A stretch of 64,000 nt of DNA, taken from NCBI GenBank assembly GCA_937924525.1, contig CALDSU010000003.1:62001-126000 (forward strand). Reading direction: 5' to 3'. Made by a program: the position numbers and the translations under genes. Below are positions 43,976-52,848 of this stretch, piece by piece. A model generated the notes under the pieces. It was given only the letters and a program-made list of their open reading frames with translations, made no database searches and was not told the origin of the DNA. This stretch comes from an uncultured Bryobacteraceae bacterium. Its GTDB lineage: Bacteria > Acidobacteriota > Terriglobia > Bryobacterales > Bryobacteraceae. Positions within the stretch are counted from its first letter, which is position 1. The number at the start of each line of letters is the position of its first letter.

Positions 43976-45475
43976 CTAACGGCTGGCGCCCGCAGCGCGT
44001 TCGCGGGCTTCGCCCGCCCACCGGATCGCGTTGATCACCAGTTGCTGGTAATGCGGATGCCGGTGCGCCTCGCTGCCGTGGCCAAGCTGGATCACCACCA
44101 CGCGCGATTTGCGGTACGGACTAATCCAGACCAGCGGACCATCGCTGGTAGCCTCGTCCGTCGTCATCAGCACCTGGTTGTCCGGCGAGAACCACATGCC
44201 TTTGTATGTCTCGTCCAGGATGTACATGGGCGGAATGCCCTTCACCACCGGATGATCGGCCACCGGCCGGGCGGTCAGCGCGACGTCATGTTGGTAGGTA
44301 GATGCCGGCATGCCGCCGGCCGGCTTCAGCAGGTACCGGACGCCGGTGACTTGCTTCCACCAATCCCAATCGTTGAACGTCGCGACGGCGTGATGGAGAA
44401 CCACGATGCCCTTCCCGCTTTCGGCGAAGCGCACCAGGTTTTGCTTCTGCTCCTCCGGCGCGGACTGCGCCATGTCGTAAAACACCAGCACGTCGCAGCG
44501 TTTCGCCAGGTCGCCGCGGAACGCCACCGGGTGCGGATTGATCATCACCCGCACGTCCCGCCGTCCTTCGAACATCGCCGGAAAGGAAGGCGCATAGTCA
44601 TGTCCGCCCGTGACCACCATGACGCGAACGGCGCCCGGCTCGGGCTGGTCCAGGGAGATCGCCGGCGGCAGGGAGACCTGGCCGGTGGCCGCCCACTCCA
44701 CGGCGCGCGCGAACGAGACCTGGTAGCCCGGCGCCTGCATGGCCGCCACGTCGTGGCCCAGCGCCGAGAACACCGCGCGGCCTTTGCCGTAGGAGACGGT
44801 CCAGACGATGGGCTCGTCCTTGCCGGTGCCCTTCTGCGCCGGGTCGTCATACGCGGTCGCAATGACGCGGATACCGGGTTGGGTGCGCAGGTTGTGATAC
44901 AACTCATCGCTGATGAGAAACGACTCGTCCAGTCCCGCGGCGATGGGATGCGCGCGGTCGGTCCATTTCACGCGAAAGACGTGACGCCGTCCGTGACCGC
45001 TGGGCGGCGGGTCTGTCTCCCACGCCCCGCCGATCATCCTGGCGAACTCGGTCCAGGGCGGCTCCGTCAACCCGAGGCTGACATGCCGGTCGCCCAGCAC
45101 CGGCATGCGGCCGAAGCCGTAGATTGCGGCGTGCAGTCCCACCATCCCTTTGCCGGCGCGCACGAACTCTTCCACCGCGCGCTCGGTGGCCGGGCTCCAG
45201 CGCGGCCCGTTGTAGTCGAGCACCAGCACGTGATATGGCTGGAGCGCGGCTGCATCCAGGCCCGCCGGTTCCTCGTTCACCCGCACCGCGAACCGTCCGG
45301 TGGATTCCAGAATCTGGCGCAGGTACGGCGTGGTGGTCCGCCAGTCGTGATTGTTGCGTCCGGAGAGAATCAACACCCGGAGCAGCCCGGGCGGAAACAG
45401 CTTATCCACCACCTGCCCGCACGCGAACGGCGTCAGCAGGAGCAGGAACCACGCCGCGCTAGCTCCGCGCCGCAT
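43976..45475 (-). CDS. ThuA-domain protein with two tandem glutamine-amidotransferase-like domains
   Basis: The 499-residue secreted protein starts with a signal (MRRGASAAWFLLLLTPFACG). Two ThuA-type domains follow: the first (~30-240) has LILSGRNNHDWRTTTPYLRQ and GLHAAIYGF; the second (~260-490) has VMVVTGGHDYAPSFPAMFEG and VLHHAVATFNDW. Each resembles the class I amidotransferase fold without a clear catalytic Cys. ThuA domains occur in trehalose or glycan utilisation operons, their activity unknown. The gene overlaps the sugar isomerase-like gene upstream by 17 bases, within a three-gene operon. Confidence 0.85.
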   Translation of the reverse strand: MRRGASAAWFLLLLTPFACGQVVDKLFPPGLLRVLILSGRNNHDWRTTTPYLRQILESTGRFAVRVNEEPAGLDAAALQPYHVLVLDYNGPRWSPATERAVEEFVRAGKGMVGLHAAIYGFGRMPVLGDRHVSLGLTEPPWTEFARMIGGAWETDPPPSGHGRRHVFRVKWTDRAHPIAAGLDESFLISDELYHNLRTQPGIRVIATAYDDPAQKGTGKDEPIVWTVSYGKGRAVFSALGHDVAAMQAPGYQVSFARAVEWAATGQVSLPPAISLDQPEPGAVRVMVVTGGHDYAPSFPAMFEGRRDVRVMINPHPVAFRGDLAKRCDVLVFYDMAQSAPEEQKQNLVRFAESGKGIVVLHHAVATFNDWDWWKQVTGVRYLLKPAGGMPASTYQHDVALTARPVADHPVVKGIPPMYILDETYKGMWFSPDNQVLMTTDEATSDGPLVWISPYRKSRVVVIQLGHGSEAHRHPHYQQLVINAIRWAGEARERAAGASR

Positions 45476-46316
45476 GTTCGACCTCGGCGGGCGTCGCCAG
45501 CAGGCTTTGGAGATGACGGAGGCTGCGCGCGGCCTGCTCCGGCGTGCCGCACTCCACAGATAAGACCCCCTCGTAGCCGGCCTCACGCAGAATCGCGATG
45601 ACGCGCGCCCAGTCGATGACGCCGTCGCCGCAGGCGCAACCTACCGGCGTGCCGGTCACCTGTCCCCGTTCGGACTCCGACTGAACCATCGAGATGTCCT
45701 TGGCGTGGACGTGCACCAGCAGGTGCGAGACCGCCTTCAGTCCTGCGTACGGGTCTTCGCCTCCCAGGTAGGCGTTGCCGGTGTCGTAGTTGACCCGCAG
45801 CCAGGGCGATTCGACCAGCGTCGCGATCTGGAGCAGACCTTGCGTGGTCTTGGACAGGCTCTGGTGCGGTTCGATGCCGATGTAAATGCCGTAGCGTTCG
45901 GCCACGCGCAACGCCTGCGTCAGCGTGTACGTCATCAGGACCAGCGCGTCTTCCAGGTCCATCCCGGCGGGGTAGATGCCCTCGTCGGTGTTGACCACCG
46001 GCGCGCCGACGCCATGCGCGAACCGAATGGCGCGCTGCAAATACGGCACGCTGATCTCCGGACGCATCAACGGGCAGTGCGCGCTGAGACCGGAGGCCTT
46101 CAGCCCGTTCTGTTCCAGCAGTTCCCTGATCTCCAGCGGCTCTTCGTCCATGGAAACCGAATGGAAGTAGCCCGCTTCGCTCAGCAGTTCGCGGCCGTTA
46201 TGCACCATCGGCTCCACGTAGCGGTAGCCGATTTCGGCGGCGCGGCGGACGCCCGCGGCGAACGGCCTGTCCTGCGAGCGGATGAACTCCAGGTTGACTC
46301 CGACCGCAATACTCAT
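45459..46316 (-). CDS. Sugar phosphate isomerase/epimerase-like TIM barrel
   Basis: The 285-residue protein is a xylose-isomerase-type barrel with metal-ligand candidates in GIEPHQSLSKT, VNYDTGNAYLGGEDPY, VHVHAKDIS and SVECGTPEQA (Glu, Asp, His and Glu). Such proteins isomerise or epimerise ketoses or act on inosose. The start at 46316 gives a normal length and overlaps the stop of the upstream oxidoreductase by ATGA. It sits between a Tat-exported Gfo/Idh/MocA enzyme and a ThuA protein, the usual set in glycan-degrading acidobacteria. Confidence 0.9.
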   Translation of the reverse strand: MSIAVGVNLEFIRSQDRPFAAGVRRAAEIGYRYVEPMVHNGRELLSEAGYFHSVSMDEEPLEIRELLEQNGLKASGLSAHCPLMRPEISVPYLQRAIRFAHGVGAPVVNTDEGIYPAGMDLEDALVLMTYTLTQALRVAERYGIYIGIEPHQSLSKTTQGLLQIATLVESPWLRVNYDTGNAYLGGEDPYAGLKAVSHLLVHVHAKDISMVQSESERGQVTGTPVGCACGDGVIDWARVIAILREAGYEGVLSVECGTPEQAARSLRHLQSLLATPAEVEHAARS

Positions 46317-47503
46317 AGATCCCATTCCTTTCTCCAGGTCACCCTGGCTTTGTCCAGATAAGCTTGGTTGCCGATGTGGCAAGCCATGGCGGCATAGTGG
46401 CCATCCACCGCGTTCGCGTTCGGCGTGCGGCGCGAGCGCATGCACTCCAGCCAGTTCGCCATGTGCGCGGTCTCGGACGAAGGGCCGGCGGTGATTTCCT
46501 CGGCGCCTTTCGCCCCGGCGGGCAGGAAGCGATAGCCGTAGCGGAAGATGTTCAGCCGGCCGCCGGAACCGAAGAACACGATCTCGGCGGACTCCTTGGG
46601 AATCAGATCCGTGATCGTGGCCTCAAACGTGACGTTGAGTTTCTCCGGGTAGTCGAGGATCAAGTTGACGTTGTCCGGCGTGTCCCGCCCGTCGTGGTGC
46701 TGGTAGATTCCGCCCAGGGCCACGGCCGATACCGGCTTGCTGATCCCCAGATACCAGTGGACGACGTCGACCATGTGGACAAACAGGCCGCCGGTCTGCC
46801 CGCCCGTGGCGAAATCCCAATAGGCGAAACGGTTGAAGTATCGCTTGGGATCCCAGGGAATTTTGGGCAGCCAGCCCAGGCAGGCGTCCCAATCCAGCCC
46901 CTCGGGCTTTTTCTCCATGCCGGGCGGGACGGGCGTCAGGTAGCCGCTGTTGGCGTTCCAGACCGTCCGCACCATGTGGACCCGGCCGATGAGGCCGGAA
47001 TCGAAGAAGCGCTGTTTGGCCTCGACGAAGTGGGCCAGGCTGCGCTGCTGCACCCCGACTTGCACCAGTTTGCCGGTGTCGCGGGAGGCTTTGACGATCT
47101 CATGGCCTTGCCTGGGCAGCGAAGTCATGGGCTTCTCCACGAAGACGTCTTTGCCGGCGCGCAGCGCGTCGACGGTCATGGCCGAATGCCAGTGGTCCAG
47201 GGTCGCCACGATGACGCCATCAATGTCCTGGCGGTCGAGCAACGCGCGATAGTCGGCGATGCTGGCGACGGGCGCGCCGATGCGGTCCGCGGCTTGCGCC
47301 CGCCGCACGTCCCAGGCGTCGCAGACGGCGGCGAACTCGGCGCCGCCGGCCTGTTGCACCATGCGCATCAGGTGCGACCCACGGCCGCCGCAGCCAATCA
47401 ATCCCAGCCGGATGCGGTCGTTCGCCCCAAGCACCCGGGCAGAGGAAACCGCCGTGGCGGAACCGGCGAGGAAGGCTCGCCGGCTGACGGAAGAGTGCAT
47501 CAC
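46313..47503 (-). CDS. Gfo/Idh/MocA family oxidoreductase with Tat signal
   Basis: The 396-residue protein begins with a Tat-like signal (SSVSRRAFLAGSATAVSSARV), so it is probably exported folded with bound cofactor. The Rossmann fold shows IRLGLIGCGGRGSHLMRM and the family motif VEKPMTSLPRQG; the C-terminal domain includes TGGLFVHMVDVVHWYLG. The reaction is probably redox chemistry on a sugar or its lactone. It is the first gene of a three-gene operon with the TIM barrel and ThuA protein. An alternative Met is the second residue. Confidence 0.9.
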   Translation of the reverse strand: MMHSSVSRRAFLAGSATAVSSARVLGANDRIRLGLIGCGGRGSHLMRMVQQAGGAEFAAVCDAWDVRRAQAADRIGAPVASIADYRALLDRQDIDGVIVATLDHWHSAMTVDALRAGKDVFVEKPMTSLPRQGHEIVKASRDTGKLVQVGVQQRSLAHFVEAKQRFFDSGLIGRVHMVRTVWNANSGYLTPVPPGMEKKPEGLDWDACLGWLPKIPWDPKRYFNRFAYWDFATGGQTGGLFVHMVDVVHWYLGISKPVSAVALGGIYQHHDGRDTPDNVNLILDYPEKLNVTFEATITDLIPKESAEIVFFGSGGRLNIFRYGYRFLPAGAKGAEEITAGPSSETAHMANWLECMRSRRTPNANAVDGHYAAMACHIGNQAYLDKARVTWRKEWDL

Positions 47504-47682
47504 ACGTTCTCCACGGACGGCCGGATCACCTTCCGGCCATTCCGTCTGAAGTATAGTGCCCCGCGTGGCGGGGAGGAAGCCCGCTCCCGATTTGACACGC
47601 GCGGCCGGTTCTGCCTTAGAATCGATCCCATCCGGAGGGCTCGCCGCGAGCGGGCCTCGAACACCCCCAAGGAGACCTGACC

Positions 47683-48342
47683 ATGTCGCTGCGCATTAAC
47701 GACGAAGCGCCCAACTTCACGGCGGAAACCACGCACGGAACCATCAACTTCCATGAGTGGATCGGCGACAGTTGGGCCATTCTGTTTTCGCACCCCAAGG
47801 ACTTCACGCCGGTGTGCACCACGGAACTCGGTTACATGGCGGGGCTGGAACAACAGTTCGCCGCCCGCAACTGCAAAGTGATCGGCCTCAGCGTCGACCC
47901 GGTGAGCGATCACGCCCGGTGGGCCGCCGATATCGAAGAAACGCAGGGCCACAAAGTGAACTATCCGATGATCGGCGATCCGGAACTGAAGGTGGCCAAG
48001 CTCTACAATATGCTGCCGGCGGACGCGGGAGATTCTTCCGAGGGCCGCACGGCCGCCGCGAACGCGACGGTCCGCACCGTGTTCATCATCGGTCCGGACA
48101 AGAAGATCAAGCTGATGCTCAGCTATCCTATGAGCACGGGCCGCAACTTCGACGAGATCCTCCGCGTGCTGGACTCGATGCAGCTTACCGCCCAACACAA
48201 AGTGGCGACCCCGGTGAACTGGAAGCCGGGCGGCGATGTCATCATCCTGCCCGCCGTCAGCGACGAAGAGGCCAAACAGCGCTTCCCGGAGGGTTGGAAG
48301 GCGCCCAAGCCCTATTTGCGCATCGTGCCGCAGCCGAAGTAG
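47683..48342 (+). CDS. 1-Cys peroxiredoxin (Prx6-type)
   Basis: The 219-residue enzyme reduces peroxides. The peroxidatic Cys is Cys45 in SHPKDFTPVCTTELG, with Thr42 and a conserved Arg in TVRTVFIIGP completing the site. The C-terminal domain has SYPMSTGRNFDEILRVLD, typical of Prx6-type enzymes; there is no resolving Cys. A strong AAGGAGA precedes the ATG at 47683. It is a single gene, divergent from the Gfo/Idh operon. Confidence 0.95.
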   Translation: MSLRINDEAPNFTAETTHGTINFHEWIGDSWAILFSHPKDFTPVCTTELGYMAGLEQQFAARNCKVIGLSVDPVSDHARWAADIEETQGHKVNYPMIGDPELKVAKLYNMLPADAGDSSEGRTAAANATVRTVFIIGPDKKIKLMLSYPMSTGRNFDEILRVLDSMQLTAQHKVATPVNWKPGGDVIILPAVSDEEAKQRFPEGWKAPKPYLRIVPQPK

Positions 48343-48816
48343 CGGCGCGTGAGCCAGAAAATGTCCGCTTCCGTGAAAATCAACGCTGAGGGTTGGGGAT
48401 GGGGCCCGCCATTCCCTCCTGGTCACGGCTGTTTGTTTCCGTGGCCGAACTGACGGCGAGCCTCGCGCGGCTGCCAATGACGAGCCAGCCGGCGCCGCTA
48501 TCGCTGGACCGCGCCATAGCGCTTCAGGATCTTTACCGTCCGGCCAACGGGCAGCGCTTCGAGGCGGCGGCCGAGGTAGCCGGTCATGGAAACGGCTTGA
48601 AACAGGGAGTTGTACACCGCTTCTTCGACGGCCTCGATCGCCGCGAGAAACAGGGGCGACCTCGCGTCGTGGCCCAGCAGTTCGAGTTGCCGGCGGGACG
48701 CGCTGTGCCGGCCAGCGGCGGGGTTTCGGGCGCCGGGCGCGGGCGCCCACCCGCTTCTGGCCGCCCCCTCAGCAACTTGGTATACCAAAAGAATACGGCG
48801 TAACCACGGTGAAACG
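48343..48816. other. Intergenic region with a P1-peptidase relic
   Basis: This 474-base stretch between the peroxiredoxin and the PSD1 gene contains a minus-strand pseudogene fragment (48498-48695) described separately. The rest contains no gene I can support. It also holds the promoter of the PSD1 operon. Confidence 0.5.
48498..48695 (-). pseudogene. C-terminal relic of a DmpA/P1-family peptidase
   Basis: The last ~65 codons of a minus-strand frame read LELLGHDARSPLFLAAIEAV, EEAVYNSLFQAVSMTG and LEALPVGRTVKILKRYG. This matches the end of P1-family (S58, DmpA-type) aminopeptidases, where …SPLFxAxVEATEEAIYNSLFxATTxTG…ALP…VxxIL… is conserved. The remaining ~300 residues of a normal protein are absent; upstream in-frame sequence is not similar. 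It is a deletion remnant unlikely to be expressed. Confidence 0.6.
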
Positions 48817-51396
48817 ATGCAACGCGAGATTCTGACCGTCGCGCCAGCGTTGGCGCTGGCCCTGCTTGGCGCGGCCGCGGAGCTGCCGCCCCCGGCGCCC
48901 CGGCCGGTCGACTTTGCCAAGGAAGTAGGTCCGCTGTTGCGGAGCCGCTGCCAGGGATGCCATGGTGCGGCGCAACAGTTGAGCGGTCTGCGCCTGGACT
49001 CGCGCGCGGGCGTGCTCCAAGGCGGATACGCGGGACCGGCGATCGTGCCCGGCAAGAGCGAGCAGAGCCGCCTGATCCACCTGGTGGCGGAGCTGAAACC
49101 CGGCGTGGTCATGCCGCCGGCCGGCCCGCGTTTGACCGCTGAACAGATCGGCGTCTTGCGGGCGTGGATCGATCAGGGGGCGCAAATGCCCGAGCGGCCC
49201 GCGGCCCGCGCCGCCCAACCCGCGCCTCCGCCAAGCCACTGGTCGTTTGCGCCGCCCCGCAAGCCCACGCCGCCGCAGCCTCGCCAGGCCGCGTGGGTGC
49301 GGAACCCGATCGACGCGTTTGTGCTGGCCCGGCTGGAGGCGGAAGGGCTCACGCCGTCGCCGGAAGCTGAGCGCGCCACGCTCATCCGCCGTGTGAGTTT
49401 CGACCTGACCGGTCTGCCGCCCACGCCGCGCGAGGTGGCGGACTTTCTCGCCGACCCGCGGCCGGACGCATACGAGCGTCTGGTGGACCGCTTGCTGCAA
49501 TCCCCGCACTACGGCGAGCGCTGGGCCCGCCATTGGCTGGACCTAGGCCGTTACGCCGATAGCGACGGCTACGAGAAAGACCAGCCTCGTCCCCATGCCT
49601 GGCGCTACCGGCACTGGCTGATCGAGGCGTTGAATCGCGATCTGCCCTTCGATGAATTCACCATCCAAACCATGGCGGGCGATCTTTTGCCGCAGGCGGC
49701 GGCCGGCCCGCAGATCGCCACCGGCTTCCACCGCAACACGCTGACCAACCGGGAAGGCGGCACGAATCCCGAGCAGTTCCGCTTCGAGCAAACGGTGGAC
49801 CGCGCCGCCACGGTCGGCACCGTCTGGCTGGGATTGACGATGGGTTGCGCGCAGTGCCACGACCACAAATACGATCCCATCTCACAGCGCGACTTTTACC
49901 AGCTTTTCGCGTTCTTCAACACCGCCGACGAGACCTATTTGGACGCGCCGCTGCCGGGCGAGGAGGGGCCCTACTTCCGCGCGCTGCCCGAGTACCGCAG
50001 GCAGCGCGAAGCCCTCTTTCGCGAGTACCGCGTGCGTGAATTGCAGGCCGAGTGGGAGGCGGGACTCCGCGAGGCGATCGCCAACCCCGGCAAGTCGCAC
50101 GAGTGGGATTTCGCGCTCAACGTGGCGCGCGTGATGGGGGACTACGCCGACCGCCGGATCCTGGCGGGTCCCGAGCGCCGCACGCCGCGTGAGAACGAGG
50201 AGATGACGCGGCTTTTCATCCAATATTACGGAGGCGCCATCGTCACCAAGGAGCGCCTGAAGGAACTGCGCTGGGAAGAGTTCAAGGAGAAGTTCAAGAA
50301 GCTGGACGAGACGCTGCCCTGGTACAGCCAGGCGCCGGTGCTGTACCCGAGCCCGGAGGCGCGGAAGACCCATATTGCGATTCGTGGCGACTGGCGGGAG
50401 CCCGGCATTGAGGTGCAGCCCGCGACCCCCGCCTCCCTGCCGCCGCTGCAAGCCGCCGGTACGCCGACCCGGCTGGACTTGGCGCGCTGGCTGGTTTCCC
50501 GCGAGAATCCGCTGACGGCCCGCGTGACCGTGAACCGTTTCTGGGGCGAGTTCTTTGGGCGTGCGCTGGTGCGCACCACCGAGGACTTTGGCAGACAGGG
50601 CGAGCCGCCTTCCCATCCGGAACTGCTGGACTGGCTGGCCACCGAGTTCATGGACCAGGGCTGGAGCATGAAAGCCATGCACCGCCTGATGGTGACGTCA
50701 GCCACGTACCGGCAGTCCTCGGCGGTGCGGCCGGAAGTGCAGGCCAAGGACCCGGCGAACGTGCTGCTCGCGCGGCAGGCGCGTCTGCGCTTGCCCGCCG
50801 AATCCCTGCGAGACGCGGCGCTGGCGGCCAGCGGCTTGTTGAACCCGGCCATTGGCGGCAAGAGTATCCGGCCGCCCCAGCCGGCTGGCGTCACCGCCCT
50901 GGGGTACTCCGAACAGGGCAAGTGGGTGGAGACGGAAGGGCCGGAACGCTATCGCCGCGGTCTTTACATCCAATTTTTGCGCACCACCCCCTATCCCATG
51001 CTGATGAATTTCGACGCGCCGGATTCCAACGTGGCTTGCACGCGCCGCCAGCGGTCGAACACGCCGCTCCAGGCGCTCAACCTGCTGAACGACCCGGTGT
51101 TTTTTGAAGCCGCCCAGGGACTGGCCAACCGCCTGCTCCGGCAAGTGCGGGGACCGGTGACCGAGCGGATCAATTATGGCTTCCAGCTTGCCGTCGGCCG
51201 CGAGGCGACCGCGAGCGAGAAGGATAAGCTGGCGGGCTTCTTCGCCAAACAGAAGCAGGTATTCGCGCGCGACGCCGAAGCCGCGCGGCAGGTGTACCCG
51301 CTCGAGCGGGAGGACGCGGACCCCGCCGAAGCGGCGACCTGGGTGGCGTTGTCCCGCGCGCTGCTGAATCTCGATGAGTTCATGACCAGGGAGTAA
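48817..51396 (+). CDS. PSD1-type protein: cytochrome-c-like N-terminus with DUF1549 and DUF1553
   Basis: The 859-residue secreted protein has a signal peptide (residues 1-~22) and a small cytochrome-like domain with one haem motif (Cys45, Cys48, His49 in SRCQGCHG). DUF1549 follows (~165-375, DRLLQSPHYGERWARHWLDLGRY) and DUF1553 (~560-830, RVTVNRFWGEFFGRALVRTTEDFG). The architecture was first described in planctomycetes and is common in Solibacter, probably linked to carbohydrate or sulfate-ester breakdown; the function is unknown. I start at the ATG at 48817 with its clear signal. It overlaps the DUF1501 gene by one base (TAATG). Confidence 0.92.
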   Translation: MQREILTVAPALALALLGAAAELPPPAPRPVDFAKEVGPLLRSRCQGCHGAAQQLSGLRLDSRAGVLQGGYAGPAIVPGKSEQSRLIHLVAELKPGVVMPPAGPRLTAEQIGVLRAWIDQGAQMPERPAARAAQPAPPPSHWSFAPPRKPTPPQPRQAAWVRNPIDAFVLARLEAEGLTPSPEAERATLIRRVSFDLTGLPPTPREVADFLADPRPDAYERLVDRLLQSPHYGERWARHWLDLGRYADSDGYEKDQPRPHAWRYRHWLIEALNRDLPFDEFTIQTMAGDLLPQAAAGPQIATGFHRNTLTNREGGTNPEQFRFEQTVDRAATVGTVWLGLTMGCAQCHDHKYDPISQRDFYQLFAFFNTADETYLDAPLPGEEGPYFRALPEYRRQREALFREYRVRELQAEWEAGLREAIANPGKSHEWDFALNVARVMGDYADRRILAGPERRTPRENEEMTRLFIQYYGGAIVTKERLKELRWEEFKEKFKKLDETLPWYSQAPVLYPSPEARKTHIAIRGDWREPGIEVQPATPASLPPLQAAGTPTRLDLARWLVSRENPLTARVTVNRFWGEFFGRALVRTTEDFGRQGEPPSHPELLDWLATEFMDQGWSMKAMHRLMVTSATYRQSSAVRPEVQAKDPANVLLARQARLRLPAESLRDAALAASGLLNPAIGGKSIRPPQPAGVTALGYSEQGKWVETEGPERYRRGLYIQFLRTTPYPMLMNFDAPDSNVACTRRQRSNTPLQALNLLNDPVFFEAAQGLANRLLRQVRGPVTERINYGFQLAVGREATASEKDKLAGFFAKQKQVFARDAEAARQVYPLEREDADPAEAATWVALSRALLNLDEFMTRE

Positions 51397-52835
51397 TGGC
51401 GATGGAACTGCGCGAATTTTTGCGAATCCAATCGAGGCGCGATTTCTTCCGCCAGTCCACGGGACTGGGGACGATGGCGCTGGCGCACCTGTTGGCGTTG
51501 GAGGGTCGCACGGCCGACATGCCACGCACCGACCCGCTGGCCCCCAAACCGGCGCATTTTCCCGGCAAGGCGAAAGCCGTCATTTTGCTGTTTATGGAGG
51601 GCGCGCCGAGCCAGGTGGACCTGTTCGACCCCAAGCCGGGATTGCAGAAGTGGCACGGCACCGCGCTACCCGAGTCGATGACGAAGGATCTGAAACTGGC
51701 GTTCATCAAACCCACCGCCAAAGTGATGGCCAGCCCGCGGGTGTTCACGCGGCATGGCCAGTGCGGGATGGAACTCTCCGATTTTCTGCCGCACCTGGGC
51801 ACGGTGGCCGACGAGATCTGCCTGGTGCGGTCCATGGTGACGGATGCGTTCAACCATCACCCCGCGCAGTTGATGCTGATGAGCGGAACGATGCAGTTTG
51901 GCCGTCCGAGCATGGGCGCGTGGGTCACCTACGGCCTGGGCAGCGAATCGCAGAGCCTGCCCGGATTTGTCGTACTCAGTTCCGGCAAAGGCACCAGCGG
52001 AGGAGCGACGAACTTCACCAGCGGATTCTTGCCCTCCACCTACCAAGGCGTGCCGTTCCGCTCGAGCGGCGATCCGGTGCTGTACCTGTCCAGTCCCCCG
52101 GGCATCACGGCGGAAACCCAACGCAACACGCTGGACGTGCTCGGCCAGCTCAACGAAGAGCACCGCCTGCGCACGGGCGACTACGAAATCGCCAGCCGCC
52201 TGGCGGCGTACGAACTGGCGTTCCGCATGCAAGCGGCCGCGCCGGAACTGCTCGATTTCTCGAAAGAGTCGCCGCGCACGCTGGAGATGTATGGCATCCA
52301 CGACGAGAATAAAAAGGCGTTCGCCACCAATTGCCTGCTGGCGCGGCGCATGGTGGAACGCGGCGTGCGCTTTGTCCAACTGATGCACGCCAGTTGGGAC
52401 GATCACACGCAGCTCAATAAGAACCTGAAGAAGAACTGCGACATCACCGACCAGCCGGTGGCGGCGCTGATCAGAGACTTGAAACAGCGGGGTCTGCTCG
52501 ATTCCACCCTGGTGATCTGGGGCGGCGAGTTCGGCCGCACGCCCATGGTGGAGATCCGCAACACGAACGAAGAGGGCAATGAAGGGCGCGATCACCATCC
52601 GCTGGCGTTCACCATGTGGCTGGCCGGCGGCGGCATCAAGCCGGGCACGGTGGTGGGCAAGACCGACGACTTGGGCTTCCACGTCATTGAGGACAAGGTC
52701 CACGTCAACGATTTGCAGGCCACCATTCTGCATTGCCTGGGCTTTGACCATACCCGACTGACTTTCCGCCATCAGGGGCGCGATTTCCGCCTGACGGACA
52801 TCCACGGGCACGTGGTCAAGAAGATGCTCGCATAA
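51396..52835 (+). CDS. DUF1501 protein, sulfatase-fold-like, Tat-type leader
   Basis: The 479-residue protein begins SRRDFFRQSTGLGTMALAHL, a Tat-like leader, then shows the DUF1501 core: GAPSQVDLFDPKP, DAFNHHPAQLMLMSG, and near the end IWGGEFGRTPMVE with GRDHHPLAFTMWLAGGGI. DUF1501 shares the alkaline-phosphatase/sulfatase fold but no reaction is established. It is translated right after the PSD1 gene and is the usual partner of PSD1 proteins. A DHDPS-like gene follows after 13 bases. The second Met at 51402 is an alternative start. Confidence 0.93.
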   Translation: MAMELREFLRIQSRRDFFRQSTGLGTMALAHLLALEGRTADMPRTDPLAPKPAHFPGKAKAVILLFMEGAPSQVDLFDPKPGLQKWHGTALPESMTKDLKLAFIKPTAKVMASPRVFTRHGQCGMELSDFLPHLGTVADEICLVRSMVTDAFNHHPAQLMLMSGTMQFGRPSMGAWVTYGLGSESQSLPGFVVLSSGKGTSGGATNFTSGFLPSTYQGVPFRSSGDPVLYLSSPPGITAETQRNTLDVLGQLNEEHRLRTGDYEIASRLAAYELAFRMQAAAPELLDFSKESPRTLEMYGIHDENKKAFATNCLLARRMVERGVRFVQLMHASWDDHTQLNKNLKKNCDITDQPVAALIRDLKQRGLLDSTLVIWGGEFGRTPMVEIRNTNEEGNEGRDHHPLAFTMWLAGGGIKPGTVVGKTDDLGFHVIEDKVHVNDLQATILHCLGFDHTRLTFRHQGRDFRLTDIHGHVVKKMLA

Positions 52836-52848
52836 GAATCGAGGACCT

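Noticed and set aside
42998-45601. 867-codon plus-strand frame across the Kef and ThuA genes
   Set aside because: It spans two unrelated conserved genes on the opposite strand and encodes an Arg/His/Gln-rich chain.
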